Source of the DNA: Apostichopus japonicus
Taxonomy: Eukaryota > Echinodermata > Holothuroidea > Aspidochirotida > Stichopodidae
Assembly: GCF_037975245.1 (NCBI RefSeq)
Contig: NC_092574.1
Span: 8,777,713 to 8,841,712 of the forward strand
Length of the DNA stretch: 64,000 nucleotides
Direction: 5' to 3'
In this document: positions 53,261-64,000 of the stretch, piece by piece
Layout: each line of letters begins with the position of its first letter
Position numbering within the stretch: the stretch's first letter is position 1
Notes under the pieces: model-generated
The model's database searches: none
The model's input: the letters and a program-made list of their open reading frames with translations, nothing else
What the model was told of the DNA's origin: nothing
Position numbers and translations under genes: made by a program

Positions 53261-56200
53261 AAGTTACTGTGGTGAAAACATCTTCAACACTTGACCAGTT
53301 TAGATGTGAAGCAAGATGCCAGATTTTTTGAGATTGCAAGGTGAGACTATTGTACAGGTTTTTTTTGGGCATCGTTCTAGGCTCGATGTGGTTCAGAGCA
53401 TCGATGGCGATTGTGTGGGAGGTGCTAAGGGGTAGATGTCTTGGACAGGTATGGTAACTGTTTGAAGGAGGTGCTATGGGGTTGAAGGATGAGAACTCTG
53501 ATGGTGATTGTGTGAAAGGTGGCTATGGGAACATTTTTATGAGTAAGGATGTGATTTTGTGAGAGGCGTTATAGGGTAAGGGTTCAGAGCCCCAATTGTG
53601 ATTGTGTCAGAGGTGCTACTGTATTGGGTATGTTCTGGACGGGAATGACCACATGAGACGTGGTATTGGGTTGATGTCCTTACAGGGAACATTGATTGTG
53701 TGTGTGAGGTTCAGACCAGTGATATTGATTGTTTGTTCTAAAGGATTGTACAAACGCATGGGGCAGAGGTGTAATGGTATGGGGTTAAATGGAACTTATG
53801 GAAGGTGAACACAAGGATTGGTTATTGAGTGAAAGATGCTTGACTATATATATATATATATATATATTAAATGCATGCTATGAAGGTCATCTGGAGGTTT
53901 GGACACCATCGGAATGGCAAGTTGGAGAAATTGCATTATGGAGTCCCCTTTCTGACCAATTTTGGTCCTTTTTTAAGTTTAGTGAGCCACTAAGGCCTAT
54001 AGATATATTTGCCTTCCATTAATCTTAGACATTGAAGATAAAGATAACCAAGCTAAAGAAGATGTAGCAGGTGAGAAAAGAGGTAAACAAATAGCCATAT
54101 AATTTATGACCATCGGTTTAATCATTTCTTCATACTCCTGCATCACTGGCTTCCCCCACCCCCACCCCCTCCCAGCCCTAAACACCCTCCCCCAACTCAA
54201 CCTCCTTCCCCCCACTGTTTCTTTCTGGTATTATCTGCTCAGCCTTGCTCTCCTCAATGCTAGGTTCTGCGCATGAACAGTACGCTAACTTTATCGAGAA
54301 TTTACAAAATTTAAATTCAGATACAATTGTTTTGCTGGTTATAGGAACATATATATTCAATAAAGTACTGCATTGCAAATTCAGGTAACATTGTACGATG
54401 TGACAACTCAAAAATGAATCCAGCAGACATATTTTTATGTGTGTTTTTACTTTTTACACTAACTTGTGATTTGATGCTCTGTAGGAATACTCTATTGCAA
54501 GGTACATAATATGGCAAGTCAGAAAGAATACAGACAGTGTGTTATTTTGTGTAGCACAGTTATCAAAATCTAAGATACTTTTCTTGCTTTCTGATGTTCG
54601 AGAATCTTGCTCTGTCTGGTAAAAAAATTGCCATTTTAGAAGGGTTAGCAAGATTTAAGAGAATTTTGAGGTCATTTTTGAATGAATCAGACCCCTAACA
54701 GTAAAGGTAAGCAACAAGTCTGTCGTTGTGTGCAATCATTATGAAAGATCCAGGAAAATACTATTATGTGGTTAGAAAATGGAAATTGGATGTCAAAATT
54801 CTTGAATCCTATTCGAACCTCGGGAATAAGATATTGCAATGCATTTTGCTGGGCTTCTTTTGAAACCCTGTATGTATCTTAGCAGCAGACATATTATACA
54901 GTAAATGTCAGTTCATGAAGGCTGGACAGTTCTGGGATTTCTAATCCCAAGAGTTCTTTCTTGCTTACATATGGAATTATATAACTAATAGATTTTACAT
55001 ACTGTACAGTACAGGGTCTATATATTATAGAGGTGTTGCAGTGACGTCATATTTTGGGACATAGCGTGAATCATACTCAGTGACTGGAGGGAAAGAGAGC
55101 CCCTCTCTATCGTTATGCTCAATGGGCTAATTCTCTTTATTTTGCTCGTTTTTCTTCATTTGCGAAAAGATTCAAATTATATTTTTGGGGTTTGTTTGAT
55201 TTTTGTAGAATAACATATGGCAAAGTTTACTCAAAATATTCACCAGTCATTTAGAAATCATTGTTTGAATTTAGGGCTACATAGTAAGTCAGTGTGAGAA
55301 GAAGCGATTTTTCACGTGGTGTGAAAACCAGTGAATGACGTCATGTGCAAGACCTCTATAAGGAAGTTGAAACTGCTAGATGCTTACTGTATTGTAGTCC
55401 CCTAAAAAGGCCACAATATATAAACCTTTGTACAGTACTTAACTTTGTCAGGGATTCTTTAACATCTTTAGAATATACATTTATGCGGAATTAATACTTA
55501 TGTGACAATTTTGTGCCTGCAAGTTTTCTTGGTTTAATTCGGTATAAACTAATATCAATGCAGCTAGCTGTATATGCATGTTTACTCTCTAACATCAAGT
55601 GATGCTTTCTCTTATCTTTACCATAAGTACTGTGATACAGTCACTGCATAGGACTGTACATATCTGCATAAAACTACATTAATAAGAAAGTCTCAGGCTT
55701 AACAAAATAATATTGCCAAAGGGGGGATGCCCTGCCCTGAACCCCCCCCCCCCCCGCTCCCCGTCCTATCCTGGCAGCAATCTTGACACCCATGCTGAGC
55801 AGAATTGTTCATTCCCTGTTTCTTCTTTCTGCCTAAAGCTCTGTCTGCAATGAATTACCTTTCATTCTTTACATATCAATAATACATATAAGAAACAGTA
55901 CAAGTACATACTGCACATGTATGTACAGTGTACTGCATAAAGCTGCCATGTAAAACCCTTTTTCAGGAGCTCTTTAATTAACACAGTGGTTAACTACTGC
56001 TCGCATAGTTACAGTCGTACCCTGCCTGTAGTTTTTAATGAATGATGCATATAGCTAATTGGATGGTACAGTATATTAACCAGACTGATTTTTTTGCTGA
56101 CTGTGGTCAATCCTCTTGCAATGCATTGATTGACTATTTCCTTACTTAGTACTTACAGTATTACTGTTTACTTTTGTGACGACTAACAGCTATATTGCTT

Positions 56201-59200
56201 TCTTTCAAGGTCTCGGAAGCCAAAAAGAGGAAGTCCTTCGCCTTTCTATATCCTGTAATTAGAAATCTGGCATGATATTAGGGAACAAACAATGTGAATG
56301 TTTATTTAGGGAAAGTCCTTCATATGGTCTCTGTACAATAGGTTTATGTACTGTGTCTTGTAGTGTGTTGTAGCTGAAAAAGGAAATTGAAAAGGAAAAG
56401 AAAGAACTGTGATAAGAATGGGTTTGGAAAGTTGAGCAGTTGTAGGACTATAAAGGAGGACTGGATAGGGTATTAATACAGTATATCCATATCTCTTCAT
56501 TAAGTAATATAAACAAAAAGCTTATTTTTGTCTAGGAAGAGACATGCATGTATACATGTTAATTCTGAGATTCAAACTATGTTTAAACTGAATATACATG
56601 AACTGTATTAAAATATTTGTGGTTTGTAAGCATTTTGTCATTGGTGCGATCCCAGCATAACTGACCACTTCCCTTCTCTGCTCTGCACTGTTGCATGATA
56701 CAGTATGTCGTGGTTATGAAAGAGTGTGACAGTTTGTAAATTAAGGGAACCGGATTTTATACTAATTGGAACCTTGCTGAACCGGAACATTTCTTAAAGT
56801 AGACCGACTGGTAATAATAATAATAATAATTTATTCTTATGTAGCACTTTACATCAAAAGAGATCAGGTGGGACATTCATGTCGAGAGCACTTGGTCTGA
56901 CAATATAAAATCCTCTAAATTTATGCATATTCATGAGGAAAAGGTTGCAGCAGTCAGTCTATAGTCATATAGTATGCTATGCTAGGATATTCTATAATTC
57001 AAGACAGGTAATGTATCTAAGGATGTCAGGGGCGCAACTATGTATAACTTTGGGGAGGTCAGCCCCTCCTCCTCCCCACTGGCAGAAAGAATATTACTAA
57101 ATCTCCTAGTGTACAGTACATAAATACTGAACATGTATGTGCCGTACAACTGACAGGTAAATAGCCGAGAAATGTTCAAAATAATGCAAAATATAGCGCT
57201 ATGTTGCATCTTACAGTAGTACTCTCCAATTTACCAAACATTTCTCAAAATAATTGCAATATATATATAGCGCTATGTTGCATCTTAGTACTCTCCAATT
57301 AACAAAACATTTCTCGCTTCACCTTAGACCCCTCTCCGGGACGACATAACATCTTATTTCTCCTTCCCCCACTTCTCCCAGTACAAAAATTGGTGGCTGG
57401 GCCTGTGATGTAGCATTATTTAGTCCCGCTGGGGGAGGAAGGGGAGGTTGGGGGTGGGGGGTGGGGGAGATTCAAGAGAGGATGTGCATGTGACTCGGCT
57501 AAAAGTGTACAGTAGTTTGAAAAAAAAGGTCTTTTAAATATTAAATAAATCTATCACAGTATGTGTACAGTATGTGCAACTACTAGTTTCATCCACACTG
57601 GCTTGTAACTATATCTAAACACATTGCAAAATAATCATAGTTTAGCCTACAGCATATATGAATATATCTATGCATGTATACCATAGCTACAGTATGTAGC
57701 CACAGAGAATGTCAAAGATGGTGCCTGTTGATCAAACCTGATAATTAGTATTCATTATGCAAACATTTCTACCGTTCTACTGTATATACAGAAACAGTAA
57801 TTAACTGCTGAGTGTTTATTATAGTATATATATAGTGACTACTTGAATTGTTGATTCAGTGAGACATCTGCCCTTTCAGACTTATAATATGTTTATAATA
57901 TTGAGGAATGTACTTTTGCTTTTGTAGACTCATGAGACGTATTGTACTGTGTACTGCAGGACTATCAGGTCTATTTGGTAGAATCTGGGATTAAAATAAT
58001 AATTTGGACTTTGAGCAGCTTCCACACTATCGGTGTCGTTTGATATTTGCTTTCTAGTAGAAGTCAATTAATTATATTGTAATTTGCCAACAGAAATGGT
58101 TATCACCATGTCACCTTCTATACAGTAGTAGGCCGGGCTCCACCGTCAATCACAGAGTACCATACAGTAGAGTATCTAGTTGAAGCTGGCTTTGGCATTT
58201 GGGCAACAATTTAATCGCAACGAAAGGAATGTAATTTGTCTGATTTTGCATCCATGGAATGCTCTGCAATGTAGGCAAGATGTTTCCCAAGATTGCATAG
58301 ATTTATGTATCTGGCAGTTTCTGTACCATACTGTAGTCTTTAAAGTATGTAGTGAGTTAAGGAAACTTCATAATCGTCAGAAACGTCTATACAGAGTGTG
58401 AATAACTTATGCCCCGAAAACTAGCAGCTAATTGCGTTAACTACAGTTGCAATTTAATAATCAAGCAATGATTTTGTCAACACATTTAATGTTAATAAGC
58501 CAGACATTAATGATTAAAATTGATTTGATTGTCAACATTGTCATTGCTCTGACAGTCGTCAACAGGTATTAATTTATCAAGTTTATAAACGCAAATTAGT
58601 AAATTGCTAGAAAAAATTCAAATATTAGTACTTTCATTTCATTACTTATGATTTTTAGCATTGTTTATCATTTGATCAAGTTCAACTGGAAAGGCTCATA
58701 GAGTGTCTATAACAAAGAAAGAATGTTTGCTGAAATATTTATTGTTAGTTGTTACTTCTTACACTGATGAAAATGAGCGTGGGCCAGGGAGGGATGGTGG
58801 TGGGGAGAATCCTGTTTGAGCAGGTGCAAACTGTAGCTTCTTCAGGACAGAATATGTAAAAAAACATGCAGATCAAAATGTTGAGGCTTACAATATGCAA
58901 CTTGCAAGAAAACATAAAAACTAGTGAGGGCGGGGGTGGGAGGGTTTGGATAACTTTAACAGATCGGATTGACGGAAGTAGTACAAAGGCCCAAGGGGGC
59001 AGCAAACCACTGAAGGCCAAATAAGCAAGAGGAGATATAACCAGAGAAAGCTAAGTACTGTAACTTGTTCTGGAGGGGTGTGGGAGGGGTGCTGCCCAGA
59101 CTTGGCCACCCTTCTGGAAAACAAACTTACCCCAGTAACCCTCCCCAATGGCCAGGCAATTCCTCAGAGGTGAATATTACCAATGAGGGTTAAAATATTA

Positions 59201-62200
59201 TTATTTATAAGTCCTCTAGCCCCCACGGTCCCTAAGCTACGTTATTACGTATTTACAGTACCCCTCCCCAACCCGCCCCCATCTCATGAAATTGAGTTTA
59301 GCAATTAGATCATTGTAAAATGATATTTTCATTGTCAACATTTATTAGAGCTGTATAAATGTTTATTTTACTGGATAATACAGCGCACAGTTAACTAGTT
59401 GTGTTATTGGCCAGTACTGTAAGCAGTACTCTAACATGGAATAGAATGAGACATCTGTGCATGAATCTCGTCACATTAATACTACCAGCTACTTTTTGGT
59501 CTCAATCACTGCATGGATAATATATTAATGTTGTCTGATATCAGTAATAACGCTAAAGCTGGATTAATATTGACTTGAAAAGTTCTGTCATTCTGACGAG
59601 GCTGTTATTCTCACATTAGTGAATTATTCCTCAGTGTAACTAAGAGATCTTCTTGATTACGGCCATTATCATAATAATATGTGCTATTTATAAAGCGCTT
59701 TCCAATAAAATCTCAAAGTGCTGTACAGAAATAAATACCTAAAAGATATCAAACAAAACAAAAAATTGCACCAGGTAACTAAAAATAGCAATACAAAGAA
59801 TAAAAAGGAATAATTAAGACATAAGAGCAAATATTTTTAGATTACATTACAAGTATAAAGTGTTCATATTAAACATTTAAAAATATGTGTTTTCAAATCC
59901 CTTTTAATTTTTTTTTAATAATTCAAATTATATTGTTCCTTGTTAACCTCTAGAGAGATTGTTGCAGGGTGGTTCGTGCTCTGTTGGATCATTAATTAGC
60001 ACACATGTATGTAAAGGGTCGACTGTATTAAACAGATTTTGCTCTCAGATCTATATTTTAGTGGTCTTGGAATATTGTCCCTCACTTTCCAGAAGTTCTT
60101 CAAAAATTTGAAAAAAAGCATCATCCTACTAAAAAAAGGAAAGAAAGAGAGAAATAAAGGAAGGAAATGAAAGGCTTAACTCTACATGTTTAGCACTTTG
60201 TAAATTTTCACTATATATATTAAGTTATCTCCAAGTACGCTGTGCTGCAACCCCGCCACCTCCCACCCCCCCCCCCAGGCACCACGGCCACATCCCTCTC
60301 CGTTCAAACGTCATGTCTCTTATTGCCATGTTTGTTCTTAGATGTTGAATACATACGGACTTTCATCCATCCATACGCATGTTCTGTAAATTCTCATTAT
60401 AATGCCAAGATTCCATACTGACAATGCCTAATCATACTAGTGCACTAACTTTCATACCAGATGAAATTGACAAATATCAGCTTCATGGTCACAACTCATA
60501 AAGCCATTCTGGACCGCATCCCATTGTAAGTTTGTAACGTCTAAAATTTTAATATGTACGCTGCTTTTATTGTTATTATCACTATTTTAAGATATGTCGC
60601 TTCTACCGTTGCCAGAACATGCTGATATATATATATGCGGGTTTATTAATGAAAGAATGAATGCCTGGCTGAACTCCCCACTCACGATAGTTAGGTTTAT
60701 TCCGGGTGGCATTTACAAGTCGCTGACATTTACCGTTGAAAGATGGATCATAATATGCAGCGACAATCGGATCGCACCTTCATAGACAGCAGTTTGAGAA
60801 GTATTTACATAATTATGTTGCTTTTTAACTTTGTAGTGTTTGCAGTATGTTTGGATTTCAGTAAGAGCATACAAATGTTGATTTTTTGGCTGTTGTTGTT
60901 TTGTTTTTTTGCCTTGTCAGAATGTATAATAAAATTTAATAAGTTTTGTTTTAGTTGTGTGCAATGAACTTTTACAGTTACTACTTTATCATATATTTTT
61001 ACAGACACCAGATCCTCATGTAGCCCTTTACAGTACATTCTAAAGACTAAAGAGTCCAAATTTATAGGTCTGTGCGACCACAACTCCTGGTTGGCAGTTG
61101 GGACATTGATTAATAGGGAAGGTTTTCTGTTTTTATAGGCTAAATCGTGATAATGAGTGATCAAATTTGAAAATGAAAGTGTCGCCTTAAAATTTTTGTC
61201 TGAAGCAAACGTTTCAGCGATATAGAGGGTACGAATTCAAAATGTAAATTATAAGGTATTGAGACATAAAAGAAACTTTTTGATCTACAGTATATTAATA
61301 TTTTATTCATAAATTTTCAGTCGTATTCGATACTAGAACTGCATACTGTTAGTTTGTGACATTGCAGTATGTCAATATTAAGTCAACTGTTGATCAAGTA
61401 TAGTGTACATCATTTATGAAGAAAAGTCAACATTTGGAAAGTTTCTGGCAGTTGTAGGCATTTTGTAAAGATCTGTGGTTAATATGATCATAAAAATATG
61501 ATGCGCCTCAGTTATGGTTAATACGATCGTAAGAAAATAAAATGTGCCTCATTTACAAATTTATTACAAGAGATCTACAGTAAGGTAGGTATTACTTCCT
61601 TGTGAACATTCACTAAGTTTGTGAAAAAAATAAAAATCAAGATTGAGAGAAAAAGAGAGAAGAGGAGGAATGGGAGAGGAGGGCGAATTTAATATGTTAT
61701 TTGCTAGACTTTTCATAATCTTAATTTTTAGTGTTACTCACAAGAGATGTAAAACTTGGCAATTCTCTTCAAGGACCTTCATTTTCAATCTTCAGATGAT
61801 GCAGCTTCTCAAGATCAGGTTCCAAGCCCAGTGGAAGAGGAAAGTCGCAGGATCTTACTGAACCAACCCCAGTCGGTGAAGTACTGCAGCAACGAGGTCG
61901 AGTGAGTGCTTATTAATGATCAAATTTGTGCAATTAACACAAAGGATACAGAAAGTATGAGTAACACCGGTGTAAAAGATGATGGCTATATCTTGTTTCA
62001 TACCTCTGGACGTACAATCAGCGTCCATAGCCTAGTGGTTAGGGTGTCCGCATATAAAGCGGGAGGCCCATGTTTGAAGCCCGGTGGAGGCTGGAAGTGT
62101 TTTCACTGTTCTGGATTTTCCAACTCACTACAATTTGAATTAAATATATATGTATTTGTATAGTTCTATATATATATATATATATATATAATTGTAACTA

Positions 62201-63300
62201 TATAACTATAAAAAACCGCTTATTGGATGTACAGTACCTTATATGGGCCATGGCTTTTACATTATAAACTGGTGTCATACTAGTTATTATGTAAGAGTTT
62301 GAATAACATGTAAATATACAGTGCTCTTCATACCTACCGTACCAAGTTTTCATAACTTGCAAATGGATTAACTTTGTGAAACCACCATCTCTTTTCCAGA
62401 ATTTCCACTCTTAATAAAAGACAAGCAAATCTAGCAAATTTGATATGCCCTCTTGTATACTATATAGCATTTATTTTACATATAATACTGGTCTCACCTG
62501 TTTCATCCAGACATATATGCACTCCGATGTTACCACATTAGCTCTGTGCTTTTATTTAGCAAAACAGCAAGTATCTTTCAAGATTTGTGGTTTACTTATA
62601 ATCTAAAAACTGAAGTTCATTGAAGTCCCACTTAAACAGAATAACAGCCAGAAAGAAAGACATACAGTTATGTACCAGCATTCAACCAGATTATCACTAG
62701 GAATAATTTCTTAAATTAGGAATCTGTGAACAAATTTAGAATGTAATAAAGTATGTGATTTTTTTCCGCAGTTTACTTTTAGTAAATGTCTCATGTATTT
62801 ATGTACAGTGAGTTTAAATCAGGGGTGGGCAACTTTTTTGAATGAAAGGGCCAGATATAAGGAGTGAAAATTGACTGGGCCGCACCTAACCAACGACCTG
62901 ATGTTGATTTCAAACCTATGATTCCGAGGAATTTCAAGCAATAGGTGTGTGTACTTAATCTGTTGATAATTAATGGGGATAATAAGCCTACCTGACAGCA
63001 TCATTAGTGCCGATAAATTCTAAGCAGCTAGATCGTTTTTGTGATGATGTAGTAGAGTGTTTTTTTTCCTTTTTCTTGAGACATCTCACAGGCGGCAAAA
63101 AAAAATCACTGAAGGGCGCATGTGGCCAGCTGGCCGTAGGTTACCCACCCCAGGTTTAAATCCTTTTCATTTTTTTTCTTTCCATTTTCCCTCAAATCAG
63201 CACTGGCAAGTACACATTCATCACATTCCTGCCAAAATTTTTATTCGAGCAATTCCGAAGATATGCAAATATCTTCTTCCTCTTCATCGCGCTTCTCCAG
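53261..63300 (+). CDS. ATP8A1: Class-1 P4-ATPase phospholipid flippase (ATP8A-like), 5' part; continues past the window
   Basis: Moves aminophospholipids to the cytosolic leaflet with a CDC50-type partner (family knowledge). Visible exons: 53261-53340 (ATG at 53316, preceded in frame by TGA), 56210-56254 (45 nt), 61796-61901 and 63201-63300. Phases 1, 1, 2 and 0 agree at every junction. The third exon encodes [18 protein letters not shown] and the fourth [20 protein letters not shown] followed by [13 protein letters not shown]. This is the conserved N-terminal stretch and first membrane segment of ATP8A proteins. The first two exons, beginning MPDFLRLQ, are variable N-terminus and rest on splice signals and phase only. 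Catalytic parts lie beyond the window. ATP8A1 versus ATP8A2 cannot be separated here. Confidence 0.85.
53390..53810. repeat. Degenerate minisatellite in ATP8A-like intron 1
   Basis: Loose repeats of about 60-70 bases on the pattern gatggtgattgtgtgagagg followed by tgctatggggttga, starting some 50 bases after the donor at 53340. Confidence 0.6.
53844..53869. repeat. (TA)n microsatellite
   Basis: A short TA run in intron 1 of the ATP8A-like gene. Confidence 0.85.
55026..55360. mobile_element. MITE with TIRs containing TGACGTCA
   Basis: The left end is TATAGAGGTGTTGCAGTGAC followed by gtcat; the right end, inverted, is TATAGAGGTCTTGCACATGA followed by cgtcat. About 335 bp, non-coding. TATA may be either target duplication or part of the repeat. 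Lies in intron 1 of the ATP8A-like gene. Confidence 0.7.
57029..57408. mobile_element. Possible hAT-like remnant
   Basis: The left edge CAGGGGCGCAACTATG resembles hAT termini, and the right edge ..ggtggctgggcctg is a weak inverted match. No target duplication is visible. Contains a local duplication (atatagcgctatgttgcatc at about 57192 and 57262). Confidence 0.3.
59655..59790. repeat. Dispersed-repeat-like segment with 'tttataaagcgcttt' motif
   Basis: atttataaagcgctttccaa and ctcaaagtgctgtacag form a loosely complementary pair of a kind common in non-LTR or SINE tails of marine invertebrates. A related phrase with (AAT)n lies at 56812-56870. Assignment is from general familiarity only. Confidence 0.35.
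62021..62165 (+). mobile_element. tRNA-derived SINE, fuller copy
   Basis: A-box-like tagcctagtggttagggtg (62028-62046) and B-box-like tgtttgaagcccgg (about 62072-62085), spaced as in a tRNA. A body follows (tggaggctggaagtgttttc..ctggattttccaac) and then a TATA-rich tail. The anticodon arm is degraded, so not a functional tRNA. Same family as the minus-strand copy at 4482-4586. Intronic in the ATP8A-like gene. Confidence 0.75.
62820..63153. mobile_element. Non-autonomous hAT-type element (CAGGGGTGGGCAAC family)
   Basis: The left end is CAGGGGTGGGCAAC; the right end is GTTACCCACCCCAG. Flanked by direct 8-bp repeats GTTTAAAT at 62812-62819 and 63154-63161. 334 bp, containing gggccagatataaggagtga and gcgcatgtggccagctggcc. 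The CAGGGGTGGGCAAC terminus is a classic hAT type. It ends only about 40 bases before the acceptor of the ATP8A-like exon at 63201. Confidence 0.92.
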
Positions 63301-64000
63301 GTAAGAAGTATTCAATTTCTATTCATAAGTACTGAAATGATCCGTTTAGGTTTTCTTCCGCCAAGGTCTATCTTTCTCTTCCCAATCCACTTATAAATAC
63401 ATATGGGTACCGATGGTTTTACTTACTCTGTTCCTTATCTGTGGAACCAGCTATCAGACCATGTTAGAACATTAATTTTATTGGTACTTTTCAAGAAAAA
63501 ATGTCACCCATTGAAGAGAGAAAAAATCTAAAAACTTGATCCACCCTCAACCCCTGTCAACATTTGAATTTGGTTAGTCATGTTGCAAATTTAATTTTAC
63601 ATATTCATAGTTACATAATTGACAAATGATTTAAGAAGAAGAAAAGAAACCCACATGTAATGAGATTTTGAACAAATTTTTTAGATACTGGATATTGCAC
63701 AATATTCCATTATAAACCATCAAAATTTTGTTGACATTTGTTACACATCTAATGACAGGACTTCTTTTAATATTAAATCTTGTCAATACCATATATCTTT
63801 GTATATATACCTCTAATGCAGACATTTTCAGTCCTAACTGAGAACCACTTACCCCTGCTCCTGTCGTCCAAACATTAAAGATGCAAGCAAAGCATCCTGT
63901 TTTGACAAATTGTTTTCAGAATCATTTGAGAAAAAAAAGATTTCTTTAAATTGATATTCTGTATACTGTAAGTGGATGAGTGGGAGCAAGTATGATGTCA
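63301..64000 (+). other. Start of the next ATP8A-like intron
   Basis: Begins with donor gtaaga. No further exon is recognisable to the window end; the next conserved block of the family (QIPDVSPTGRYTT-like) is not found here. Confidence 0.65.

Noticed and set aside
60805-61164. 119-codon minus-strand open frame
   Set aside because: No recognisable family. Antisense to the ATP8A-like intron, with AT-rich non-coding composition.
62021-62095. Possible functional tRNA gene
   Set aside because: The anticodon arm and acceptor stem do not pair, and a SINE body follows with a second copy at 4482-4586.

Overview
This is an animal nuclear genome window. It is AT-rich, has long introns with GT/AG splice sites, and is dense in microsatellites, minisatellites and small transposons. 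The gene content (voltage-sensing phosphatase, FAXDC2-type sterol-hydroxylase-family protein, orphan rhodopsin-family GPCR, P4-ATPase) and the repeat style suggest a marine invertebrate deuterostome, probably an echinoderm and possibly a sea cucumber. The species is an inference; nothing here proves it.

Layout. 1-4074 is non-coding, beyond the 3' end of the first gene. 4075-22403 (minus) is a nearly complete voltage-sensing phosphatase (VSP/TPTE family) in at least 16 coding exons: acidic N-terminus, S1-S4 voltage sensor, PTEN-like phosphatase with an intact Cys/Arg loop, and C2 domain. Its introns hold a 59-bp minisatellite, a ~180-bp satellite, MITEs, a SINE-like element and a LINE tail. 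22404-26663 separates it from a divergently transcribed gene, FAXDC2-like (26664-31027, plus, 5 exons, 306 aa, all three histidine boxes). 31028-41016 holds no gene I can support, but has two hAT-type elements with 8-bp target duplications and a LINE remnant. 41017-42003 (minus) is a single-exon GPCR of 328 aa. 42004-53260 is non-coding, with a 28-bp minisatellite and a foldback element. From 53316 to the window end runs the 5' part of a class-1 P4-ATPase flippase (ATP8A-like, plus); four coding exons are visible.

The genes are functionally separate. VSP (voltage-controlled phosphoinositide phosphatase) and the P4-ATPase (aminophospholipid flippase) both act on membrane lipids, and FAXDC2 belongs to a lipid-hydroxylase family, but I see no sign that they form a coordinated unit.

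The most unusual signal is that several exons have partial copies of their own 5' boundary (splice acceptor plus first coding bases) lying in the intron just upstream. This affects three consecutive VSP exons, those spanning S4, the linker and the start of the phosphatase, and the last FAXDC2 exon. For the S4 and linker copies, use of the decoy acceptor would bring in an early stop and so predict a voltage-sensor-only product. The FAXDC2 copy remains open as an alternative C-terminal exon.
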